Positions 1-8,819 of a stretch of DNA of 49,810 nucleotides are shown here, piece after piece. Made by a program: the position numbers and the translations under genes. A model generated the notes under the pieces. It ran no database searches, was not told the DNA's origin, and was given only the letters and a program-made list of their open reading frames with translations. Within the stretch, counting starts at the first letter, position 1, and every line of letters begins with the position of its first letter. The DNA is from Betaproteobacteria bacterium (lineage in GTDB: Bacteria; Pseudomonadota; Gammaproteobacteria; Burkholderiales; Thiobacillaceae), in the NCBI GenBank assembly GCA_020061585.1, contig JAGUXX010000094.1, positions 1 to 49,810 of the forward strand. The letters are read 5' to 3'.

Positions 1-1194
1 GGCGAACAGGGCGCGCAGCGGCGCTTCGTCGCCCGCCGCCGCGTCCGCCAACCGCCGCCAGGCCAGGGTGAAGTCCACCTGCTGGGCATGCAGCAGATCC
101 AGCCAGCTTTCGCCCAGCGCGGTGTCGACATGATCACCCTGTTCAATCAGCCCGCGCAGCCCCAGCTTGGCGCGCAGCCCGGCCAGCCAGTGGTGCTGAT
201 AGCGCGTCAGGAAGGCGTCGATCACCTCGGTGGCCAGCTCGATGGCCCGAGCTTCATCGTCGGCGATCAGCGGCAGCAGCGTCTCGGCCAGGCGGGCCAG
301 GTTCCAGCGGGCGATGCGCGGCTGCGCCGAGTAGGCATAGCGGCCCATTTCGTCGATGGAACTGAACACCGCGCGCGGGTCGTAGGCCTCGACGAACGCG
401 CAGGGGCCGTAATCGATGGTTTCACCGGGAATGCTCATGTTGTCGGTATTCATCACGCCATGGATGAAGCCGACATGCATCCAGCGCGCCACCAGCGCCG
501 CCTGACGCTCCGCCACGGCAACCAGGAAGCCGAGATAGCGGTTCTCGGCGTCGAGCAATTCAGGGTAGTGTCGGGCGATGGCGTAATCGGCCAACCGGCG
601 CAGCTTTTCCGGCGTGCCATGCGCCGCGAAATACTGGAAGGTGCCCACTCGCAAATGGCTCGCGGCCACTCGTGTCAGGACCGCGCCGGGCAGCGTGCGC
701 TCGCGCCACACCGGCTCGCCGGTGGACACCACCGCCAGCGCGCGGGTCGTGGGTATGCCTAGCGCGTGCATCGCCTCGCCCACCAGCACCTCGCGCAGCA
801 TCGGCCCCACCGCCGCCTTGCCGTCGCCGCGACGGGAAAACGGCGTGCGCCCCGAACCTTTCAAAGCGATGTCACGGCGCTGGCCGTGGCGGTCGATGAC
901 CTCGCCGATCAGCAGGGCCCGGCCGTCGCCCAACTGGGGATTGAACTGCCCGAACTGATGGCCCGAATAGGCTTGGGCAATCGGCTGCGCCCCCTCCGGC
1001 AGCGCGTTGCCGGAAAACATCGTGGCCAGTACGGTATCGTCATGGCTGTTCAGGCCTAATTGCGTCTCCGCCGCCAGCCCGTGGTTGAAGAACAACAACA
1101 CCGGCGCCGGCACGGTCGCCGGCTGGCAAGACTGGTAAAAACCCGGCAAATCGCGGGCGTAGGTGTTGTCGAAGGGGAGGGCGGTGGTCGGCAT
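1..1194 (-). CDS. selO: SelO/YdiU pseudokinase protein AMPylase, 5' part (C-terminus beyond window)
   Basis: The reading frame is open from an ATG at 1194 to the window edge (398 codons), so only about the last 80-90 residues of a usual 480-490 residue SelO are missing. Family hallmarks are intact: AYSGHQFGQFNPQLGDGRA near residue 75, LKGSGRTPFSRRGDG with Lys112, and NTDNMSIPGETIDYG with Asn249 and Asp261, equivalent to the nucleotide- and metal-binding residues known in SelO. The family transfers AMP from ATP to Ser/Thr/Tyr of target proteins and is linked to redox homeostasis (established knowledge). No strong Shine-Dalgarno precedes the ATG. The gene stands alone, 81 bp downstream of the end of hipA on the same strand. 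Confidence 0.95.
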   Translation of the reverse strand, partial: MPTTALPFDNTYARDLPGFYQSCQPATVPAPVLLFFNHGLAAETQLGLNSHDDTVLATMFSGNALPEGAQPIAQAYSGHQFGQFNPQLGDGRALLIGEVIDRHGQRRDIALKGSGRTPFSRRGDGKAAVGPMLREVLVGEAMHALGIPTTRALAVVSTGEPVWRERTLPGAVLTRVAASHLRVGTFQYFAAHGTPEKLRRLADYAIARHYPELLDAENRYLGFLVAVAERQAALVARWMHVGFIHGVMNTDNMSIPGETIDYGPCAFVEAYDPRAVFSSIDEMGRYAYSAQPRIARWNLARLAETLLPLIADDEARAIELATEVIDAFLTRYQHHWLAGLRAKLGLRGLIEQGDHVDTALGESWLDLLHAQQVDFTLAWRRLADAAAGDEAPLRALFA

Positions 1195-1275
1195 CGGTGG
1201 TTTTCAGTTCAGGCGGTTACGGGCAATTGGGTAATCACTTTGGGCCAACCCTGGAGAAATTCCACCCCAACGGGA

Positions 1276-2631
1276 TCAGGGATACGTTGATTGATGCGTC
1301 GTGAGCGCAGTCAGCTTTCCAGATTGCTTTCTCATGCCGCTGAAAATCGCTTCAGCCACATCCATGGGGAAGTCGTCCGGCAACTCCTTCTCGACCGCGC
1401 CGATCACGCTTTCCGTGGCGACGATCACTTCCTCAATCAAGCGCTCAGCCGCTACAGCCCCGAGGCCGACTTGTTGCGCCTGGGCTATCCAGTGCCTTCG
1501 CTGGATCTTGTCGATCAGGTAATGGTTGCTGCTCCCCCGTACCGCCATGGCAAGTTTGGCCTTTTGCGGTGGAGTCCGGTTTCTTCCCGTTCCGATGACG
1601 GGATGGGCGGACAGCACATCGTAGATGGGGGTGGCGCGGTAGCGGCCGCCCGGGAGCAGGGCGAGGCTGAAGTTTTTCCCATGACCATCGGTGGCGGCCA
1701 GCAGCCAGAAGATGATCTGGGTTTTGAAGAAGGTGTCCCTGTCCTGGGCCGCATTGTCCGAGCCGAGCAGCAATTCCATGATGCGGGCAATGCTCGGGCC
1801 GCCATCCGCCTGATATTTGAGCAGGGGCGATGTTCCCGTTGCCTGGCACATGTCCTCCTGAGGCAGGCGAACGATCCAGCTTCCATCACTGGCCGGGGCA
1901 CGGTCGAAGCGTTCGACCACCAGGGCTTTCTGCTCCTCGAAATGCGCGATTTCGCACGGCGCGATGCGGATGTCGTAAGCCGCCATGATCTTCGAACACA
2001 ACCATTCGTTCTCGACCGAGGTGCGCATATCGGCCTGCATGTGGCCGACCAGTCCGAGCGGTAGTTTGAAGATGTGCGTGGTGGGGGTGCTGCCATGAGG
2101 CAGAAGCCATTGCCCCCCATGGCGCAACAGGGCGGTTTTCTCCTGCGCGCCGGCGATGGAAAGCCTCAGGTCCTCATCGTCGCCACGCTGCCCCAACGCC
2201 TGTGTAAATGTGACATTGCGCAGTCGTTGGGCGATCCCGGCGGCATCCATTGCCTTGCCACGGATTTCATATATATCAGCTGGCGTTTCATCCTCGGGGA
2301 GGAGCTGTATCGCACCCACACAGTCCCGTCCCAGTTTCGCCAGCAGGCGAAAGGCATCCATGCCCCCAGTCTGGTAACGCTGCGCCAGACGACGGCGGAT
2401 GGCATCGTTGTCAGGCAGCAGGTTGTCGAAATAGTCGGTCACGATCTGTCCCTGGTAAGGCGCATTGCCCGGCAAGAAGGGCAGCGATAACGACAATGGG
2501 CGGGACTGCTCATCGGCAAGCCATGCATCGAAATAGCCGAGCCGTTCGCCTTGCCGGGTGGTTTCCCAGTAGCCGACCGGGAGGCCGTTCATCCAGATGT
2601 TCAGCCTTTGTGTCTGTCTGCGGCGTCCCAT
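1276..2631 (-). CDS. hipA: HipA-type serine/threonine kinase toxin
   Basis: This 451-residue protein matches full-length HipA. An N-terminal subdomain (about 1-110) is followed by the kinase. Visible motifs are LSIAGAQEKTALL, with Ser158 at the place of the autophosphorylated P-loop serine of E. coli HipA, ATDGHGKNFSL with catalytic Asp315 and Asn320, and PIYDVLSA with metal-binding Asp338. HipA of E. coli phosphorylates GltX and induces growth arrest; the target here is inferred only by homology. It starts 2 bp after the hipB stop, so the two are co-transcribed, with the antitoxin first as usual. Nothing suggests inactivation: all catalytic residues are present. Confidence 0.95.
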   Translation of the reverse strand: MGRRRQTQRLNIWMNGLPVGYWETTRQGERLGYFDAWLADEQSRPLSLSLPFLPGNAPYQGQIVTDYFDNLLPDNDAIRRRLAQRYQTGGMDAFRLLAKLGRDCVGAIQLLPEDETPADIYEIRGKAMDAAGIAQRLRNVTFTQALGQRGDDEDLRLSIAGAQEKTALLRHGGQWLLPHGSTPTTHIFKLPLGLVGHMQADMRTSVENEWLCSKIMAAYDIRIAPCEIAHFEEQKALVVERFDRAPASDGSWIVRLPQEDMCQATGTSPLLKYQADGGPSIARIMELLLGSDNAAQDRDTFFKTQIIFWLLAATDGHGKNFSLALLPGGRYRATPIYDVLSAHPVIGTGRNRTPPQKAKLAMAVRGSSNHYLIDKIQRRHWIAQAQQVGLGAVAAERLIEEVIVATESVIGAVEKELPDDFPMDVAEAIFSGMRKQSGKLTALTTHQSTYP

Positions 2632-2633
2632 GC

Positions 2634-2933
2634 TTACCAGCTTTCCTTTTTTCTGGTCGGACCAGTGAGCTTGTCGATGGTTTGGCTGGCGGGTGCGTTC
2701 ACCTCGCTGATGGCTGACCCAGTCTGATCCAGCGAAATGTCGACATTCAGCAGACGCAGTACCAGGAAAAGCCGTTCCAGCGTCGCAGTCGCCGGATTGG
2801 CTTCAAAGTAGGCATAGCTTTGCTGGGTGATACCCAGCTTCTCTGCCATGGCCGCCTGGGTCAGTCCTTTCTCCTTGCGGAACCCCTTCAGGACCAGAGG
2901 GAGCTGGCTGAGCGTTTTGATGGGGTAGATCAC
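2634..2933 (-). CDS. hipB: HipB-type antitoxin, XRE-family repressor
   Basis: A 99-residue protein with an XRE helix-turn-helix at about residues 10-68 (FRKEKGLTQAAMAEKLGITQ, then a recognition segment ending FEANP). The start is a GTG at 2933, chosen because a strong GGAGG lies 5 nt upstream and no in-frame ATG precedes the domain. HipB neutralises HipA and represses the operon. The C-terminal tail (about 70-99) is polar and probably flexible. The upstream DNA carries a regular series of TGTA/TACA half-sites (separate entry), which are the likely binding sites. It lies 2 bp upstream of hipA. Confidence 0.93.
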   Translation of the reverse strand: MIYPIKTLSQLPLVLKGFRKEKGLTQAAMAEKLGITQQSYAYFEANPATATLERLFLVLRLLNVDISLDQTGSAISEVNAPASQTIDKLTGPTRKKESW

Positions 2934-2963
2934 TTTTGCCTCCGTTCGCGAGCCTTGCTGAAA

Positions 2964-3062
2964 TACAGGCCTCGGACTGTAAATTAATTTAACAGTCCTG
3001 TGTTTGTATCTTATGTTTACAGAGCATATTTTGTAATTAATATTTACAAACTTGAGTCTGTA
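2964..3062 (-). promoter_or_regulatory. hipBA operator array: TGTA-N9-TACA sites at 27-bp spacing
   Basis: AT-rich upstream region of hipB. Left half-sites TGTA begin at 2978, 3005, 3032 and 3059; right half-sites TACA (or AACA) begin at 2964, 2991, 3018 and 3045. They pair as three 17-bp dyads, 2978-2994, 3005-3021 and 3032-3048, with centres exactly 27 bp apart, plus a lone half-site at each end in phase. The first lies in a larger perfect dyad (arms GGACTGT/ACAGTCC, 2974-2998), the third in TTTGTAA/TTACAAA (3030-3050). E. coli HipB also uses several phased operators but a different sequence (TATCC-N8-GGATA). Assignment to HipB is inferred from position. I could not place a convincing -35/-10 pair. 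Confidence 0.75.
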
Positions 3063-3087
3063 TTTATTCCCTGTTGTCCCCAGCGAG

Positions 3088-3200
3088 CGTAGCCCGAATG
3101 GAGCAACGCAAAATCTGGGACTTTTGACTTGAACGTGCGCGCTGGCGCTGAGCGTTGCGCTGAACCCCCCGGATTCCGCTGCGCTGCATCCGGGCTACGG
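3088..3200. repeat. REP-like divergent inverted repeat pair
   Basis: The arm at 3088-3120 (begins CGTAGCCCGAATGGAGC) and the reverse complement of 3167-3200 (CCGTAGCCCGGATGCAGCGC) are imperfect copies of one another, separated by about 46 bp. The motif GTAGCCCGGATG...CAGCG...ATCCGGG is a common intergenic palindromic repeat type in proteobacterial genomes (from memory, not searched). The left copy is more degenerate. It lies between hipBA and thiC. Confidence 0.6.
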
Positions 3201-3205
3201 GTGCT

Positions 3206-3242
3206 ACAAAAAAACGGCCCGATTGCCTACCGGCAAATCGGG
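3206..3242 (-). terminator. Intrinsic terminator, probably for thiC
   Basis: On the minus strand, a near-perfect hairpin (arms CCCGATTTGCC and GGCAATCGGG with one bulged base and a 4-nt loop, plus positions 3218-3242) is followed by CCG and seven T residues (the A-run at 3208-3214). It lies about 160 bp downstream of the thiC stop. Confidence 0.75.
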
Positions 3243-3261
3243 AGAGCAGCGAGGGGAATCA

Positions 3262-3288
3262 GGGATTATTTCAATGGCAAATAATCCC
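3262..3288. terminator. Perfect 10-bp hairpin in thiC 3' region
   Basis: GGGATTATTT (3262-3271) and AAATAATCCC (3279-3288) form a perfect stem with a 7-nt loop; a short T-run follows on the plus strand. With no plus-strand gene before it, it may stabilise the thiC transcript end or act as a bidirectional terminator. Function is inferred. Confidence 0.4.
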
Positions 3289-3400
3289 CTTTTATCCATC
3301 CTTCCCACTGCAATATGAGGGAGTTAATGAATCACCAAATTGACGAGCAAGATTTAGAGCAGGGTCGCCGAGAGCGCCACGCTATCCGGCGTAGGTTGCA

Positions 3401-5500
<2,100 letters not shown>

Positions 5501-5544
5501 GCGCGGGGGTGGTGGGGTTATAGCGTCATGCCCACGCCTGTTCT

Positions 5545-6885
5545 TCAAGGATGCGCCAGCGGCAGCGTCAGCGTGAACAGCGCGCCGCCATCCGGGTGAT
5601 TGGCGACGGTCAGCGTGCCGCCGTGGCGTTCGACGATGCCGTAGGAAATGGCCAGGCCCAGCCCAGTGCCTTTGCCGATATCTTTGGTGGTGAAGAACGG
5701 TTCGAACACATGCGCCAGAGAGCTTGGGTCGATGCCGGGGCCGTTGTCGCGCAGGCTGATTTCGACCGTGTCGCCAGCCTGGCGGGCGCGGATTTCCAGG
5801 CGCGGCTGGGCAACGTCGACTGTCGCGTCGCAGGCGTTCTGCACCAGATTCATCAACACCTGCTGCATCTGACCGGAGGAACCCAGCACGGTGATGCCCT
5901 CGGGTAACCGCATATCCACCTTGAAGCGATCCGCCGCGGCGGCTTTGGCTACCCAGTGCACGGCGCGTTCGATGACCTGGGTCAGGTTGAACGGCTGAAT
6001 TTCGTCGCGGTCGATTGCCGAGAAACGCTTCAGGCTGTCGACGATGTCACGGGTGCGCTCGGCGCCTTCCACCGTGCCCTCGATCAGTTGCGGCAGATCT
6101 TCCAGGAGTCGGTCGATGCGCAGGTCGCGGCGCAGGATGTCGAGATGTTCACGCGGTTCGCGCGCATGGATCGCGCCGAGATAGGTTTGCAGACGCTGCG
6201 CGTAGCGTTGCAAGGCGTGGGTGTTGCCCAGCACAAAGCTGATCGGGTTGTTCAGTTCATGCGCCACGCCAGCCACCAGACGGCCAAGCGAGGCCATCTT
6301 TTCCGAATGCAAGAGCTGCTGTTGTGTGCGCTTCAGGTCTTCGTGCGTTTCGCGCAGATCCTGATAAGCGCGACGCAGTTCACCCAGCGGCCGGCCGGTG
6401 ATCACCATGCCGACGCGCATTCCCTGATGGTTGATGCGCGGTGTGCAGTTGAGCGACACCGGCACCGCGCCGCCATCGTCGCCGCGCAGCGCCAGCTCGC
6501 AATCAGACAGGCCTTTCAGTACGTGACTATCAAACAAATGCTCGGCGCTCTTGCGGGCGGCGGCATCAGCGAACAGATCGAACAGCGGCGTGCCGATCAA
6601 CTCGCGTTCCGGCTTGCCGGAAAACGCCACCAGCGCCTGATTCACCGTCTCGATGCGGCCGTCCCGGTCGCACACCACCAGAATGTCGGACATCGACCCC
6701 AGCACCGAGAACACGAACTGCTGCGACTCCTCCAGCGCGGCGTTTTTCTCTTCCAGCGCCACCTCGTACTGCAGCAGGTCGTTATAGACCTCATCCATCT
6801 TCTGGATGACCTCGATCCAGGCCTCCTCGCCCAGGCTTTGCAGGCCTTCGGCGAGGATGGGCGGCGGCAGATGCTTGCTGGTCAT
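5545..6885 (-). CDS. PAS-domain sensor histidine kinase, HupT/HoxJ-like
   Basis: 446 residues without membrane segments, so a soluble sensor. A helical N-terminus with a coiled-coil stretch (about 25-57) is followed by a PAS domain (about 58-165), a second coiled coil (170-195), a HisKA dimerisation domain with phospho-acceptor His209 in LVAGVAHELNNPISF, and a C-terminal ATPase with N-box NACDA, G1 DNGPGID and G2 GKGTGLGL. The segment around ELNNPISFVLGN and the sequence DIVDSLKRFSA recall the HupT/HoxJ hydrogenase-regulating kinases, but no hydrogenase or partner regulator is nearby, so that name is only a resemblance. It is an orphan kinase, divergent from the membrane protein at 7094. The ATG at 6885 is the only plausible start. 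Confidence 0.85.
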   Translation of the reverse strand: MTSKHLPPPILAEGLQSLGEEAWIEVIQKMDEVYNDLLQYEVALEEKNAALEESQQFVFSVLGSMSDILVVCDRDGRIETVNQALVAFSGKPERELIGTPLFDLFADAAARKSAEHLFDSHVLKGLSDCELALRGDDGGAVPVSLNCTPRINHQGMRVGMVITGRPLGELRRAYQDLRETHEDLKRTQQQLLHSEKMASLGRLVAGVAHELNNPISFVLGNTHALQRYAQRLQTYLGAIHAREPREHLDILRRDLRIDRLLEDLPQLIEGTVEGAERTRDIVDSLKRFSAIDRDEIQPFNLTQVIERAVHWVAKAAAADRFKVDMRLPEGITVLGSSGQMQQVLMNLVQNACDATVDVAQPRLEIRARQAGDTVEISLRDNGPGIDPSSLAHVFEPFFTTKDIGKGTGLGLAISYGIVERHGGTLTVANHPDGGALFTLTLPLAHP

Positions 6886-7093
6886 GGGTCAGGGGTGGCG
6901 GGGGCAAGAGAGAACAAGTCGAATGCTATACAGGTCATCGAAATCCCGCTCGTGGAACAATGTGAAGGGAAGCAACGTGGACTAGACGAAAGCTCTGGTC
7001 CATGTTTTTCTGACAACGACCTACGCACAAAATCCAGAGCTTCCCAGACGGGTGAGAATGTCGGAATACCTTGTCCCGCAAGCGGAGAAAATC

Positions 7094-7855
7094 ATGATTC
7101 ACCTGAAGCGCAATATCCTGTTGGCGCTGGTCTCGGCGATGGTGCTGTTGGCCTGGCTGCAGCCGCTTGACGAGATGGCCGCCGAGCAGGCGGAGGACGG
7201 TCTGAAACGCGCGGTGGCCAGCTTCGCTACCGCGCGGGCGTTGAATGCGGTGATCTCGGTCGCGCAGGGCACCGAGTTCGCGGTGCAGCCGTTCGGCATC
7301 GGCGTCAACTTCGCCCCCGGCCAGGCGCTCGATCCACTCAACGATCTGGTGGAAAAGTTCTCCGATCTGATGTTGATGGCCAGTGTCGCGTTCGGCGCGC
7401 AGGTACTGTTGCTCAAGATCGGCTTGCACTGGGCGATTTCGCTGGCGCTGACCCTGGCCGCGGGGCTCTGGGCTTGGTTCCATTGGCGCGAGGGGACTGC
7501 GCCGCAACGCGTCAGTCGCTTGCTGGTGGCGCTGCTGCTGGTGCGCTTCATCATGCCGCTGGCGGGTGTCGCCAACGATGCCGTGTATCGCGTGTTCATG
7601 GCATCCGAATATACCGCCAGCCAACAGGGCATCGAACAGTCCAGCAGCGAACTGGCCGCCCTGACGCCCGATAACAAGGTCAGCGAGATGAAGTGGTGGG
7701 AGTTCAGCAAACAGATAGACCGGTTCAAGGCCACGATAGACCGCACCGTCGACCACACCATCCGGCTGATCGTGGTATTTCTGATTCAGACCCTGGTGCT
7801 GCCGCTGGCGATGTTCTGGATATTGCTGCGCAGCGGGCGACTGTTGACGCGATAG
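7094..7855 (+). CDS. Integral membrane protein of unknown function
   Basis: I do not recognise this 253-residue protein. ATG 7094 is preferred to 7052 because a GGAG lies 6 nt upstream. An N-terminal hydrophobic segment (about 4-22) precedes a soluble part (about 25-95), then three hydrophobic segments (about 100-115, 122-140, 150-170), a polar region (180-230) and a C-terminal segment (about 228-250). This suggests about five membrane spans with two extracytoplasmic loops. A long frame on the opposite strand (7903-6935) lacks hydrophobic organisation and is judged a shadow. The 208-bp region shared with the divergent kinase holds an 8-bp inverted repeat, AGCTCTGG (6991) and CCAGAGCT (7034). 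Confidence 0.75.
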   Translation: MIHLKRNILLALVSAMVLLAWLQPLDEMAAEQAEDGLKRAVASFATARALNAVISVAQGTEFAVQPFGIGVNFAPGQALDPLNDLVEKFSDLMLMASVAFGAQVLLLKIGLHWAISLALTLAAGLWAWFHWREGTAPQRVSRLLVALLLVRFIMPLAGVANDAVYRVFMASEYTASQQGIEQSSSELAALTPDNKVSEMKWWEFSKQIDRFKATIDRTVDHTIRLIVVFLIQTLVLPLAMFWILLRSGRLLTR

Positions 7856-8094
7856 GCCGTCCACCCTCTGTGATTGAACGCTGAGCAAGTTTCGAAAGGA
7901 CATGATGCCGGCGTCGACCCCAACCAGGTTGTATTGCTGTCAGAGCCGCCAGGTTCTAATGTTTGACCATGCATTGACAGATCGGCGCTGCTTTGTTGCA
8001 GGCGCTAAAGCACTCGCCTCCGACTTTGCGTTTCCGACTTTGCGCCTCTGCCCGCATCGACTGCCGCCAATTGCCCAACCCGAAAGGAGTCACG

Positions 8095-8412
8095 ATGAAA
8101 ACCCTCGACATTGATGAGTGTGCCGAATTCCTGAAAGTCAACAGCACGGACGTGTCAGAAATGGTCGGAACAGGTGAACTGCCCGGTGCGCGGATCGGCC
8201 GTGCTTGGGTTTTCCTGGAAGAGGATCTGGTGGACTACGTGCGCACACAGATTCGGAATCAGCGGCGCGAACGTCAGTTGGCGCGGTTCGAGAAACAACG
8301 GGAAGACGGATGTAACCTGGAGCAGGACAACCTGTCCATGCTTTCGACGGTTCTGCAAAGCCGGCGAAGTTCGATAACCCCGGCATCAAGCCGTGCCAAC
8401 CAGGTTGCCTAG
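8095..8412 (+). CDS. Excisionase-type (MerR-like) helix-turn-helix protein
   Basis: 105 residues. The N-terminal half is a recognisable HTH_17/excisionase fold: LDIDECAEFLKVNSTDVSEM, a GELPGARIGRAWVF wing, then LEEDLVDYV. A basic helix (residues 55-75) and a polar tail follow. ATG 8095 is supported by AAAGGAGT 5 nt upstream; an upstream in-frame extension has no domain. Such proteins serve as recombination directionality factors or small regulators, but no integrase is adjacent. Unusually, the stop codon (8410-8412) and the last codon lie inside the left arm of a 170-bp palindrome, so the original C-terminus may have been replaced. The 239 bp upstream of the gene show no other recognised feature. 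Confidence 0.75.
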   Translation: MKTLDIDECAEFLKVNSTDVSEMVGTGELPGARIGRAWVFLEEDLVDYVRTQIRNQRRERQLARFEKQREDGCNLEQDNLSMLSTVLQSRRSSITPASSRANQVA

Positions 8413-8576
8413 TAGTCCATTCCACCAAAACAATGACATTAAATGGCGTCTTTTTCCGCCATGCGTCGTTGCAGCCCCTTGCCGTATACCCCATACGGCG
8501 GCGGGACTGCGCCTTGCCTGGCAAAAAAATACATCCATTTAATTTGTCACCGTTTTGGCGGAACGGACTACTTGGC
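8407..8576. repeat. 170-bp long imperfect palindrome, MITE-like
   Basis: The left arm begins GCCTAGTAGTCCATTCC (8407) and the reverse complement of the right end begins GCCAAGTAGTCCGTTCC (8576). The arms match well for about 40 bp (to TTAAATGG, with a 2-nt gap), stay similar through a T-rich block, and meet at a perfect central stem GCCGTAT/ATACGGC (8481-8499) with a 5-nt loop. Four of the five outer mismatches are A/G transitions, a decay pattern also compatible with G-U pairs in RNA. GTT flanks both ends (8404-8406 and 8577-8579), a possible 3-bp target duplication. There is no coding capacity. It could be a non-autonomous transposable element or a transcribed stem; identity unknown. Confidence 0.75.
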
Positions 8577-8819
8577 GTTGATGCGCCACCTTGCTTGACG
8601 ATGGCCTCGGGCTCAGTGAGCGGAAACGTTAATCCTGGAATTCTCTGTTGAACGAGCCCGAGTGTGGGGCTGCCAGATTGGCTGGCGCCGATTGCCGAAG
8701 CGGCTGCTATACAATTTGGCCGAAAACGCCGCGTGCATCCGTCACCGCATACCTTGCGGCATCGGGGACGCGCTGGCGATTCGGCGGCAATGAAGTCAAA
8801 TTCCGAGAGCGTGAACGAC
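8577..8819. other. Intergenic region without recognised gene
   Basis: 243 bp between the palindrome and the HDOD gene. It contains TATACAAT near 8708, which could be a -10 element, but no -35 at proper spacing. An open frame runs in from 8664, but its first 42-52 codons look non-coding. Confidence 0.4.

Noticed and set aside
88-1059. Plus-strand frames at the left edge
   Set aside because: They lie opposite selO, whose motifs are unambiguous on the minus strand.
3088-3200. CRISPR-like repeats
   Set aside because: Only one inverted pair with a non-constant spacer; no repeat-spacer array was found anywhere in the window.
6935-7903. 322-codon minus-strand frame opposite the membrane protein
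   Set aside because: Gln/His/Arg-rich shadow composition; the plus strand has a good ribosome site and real hydrophobic spans.
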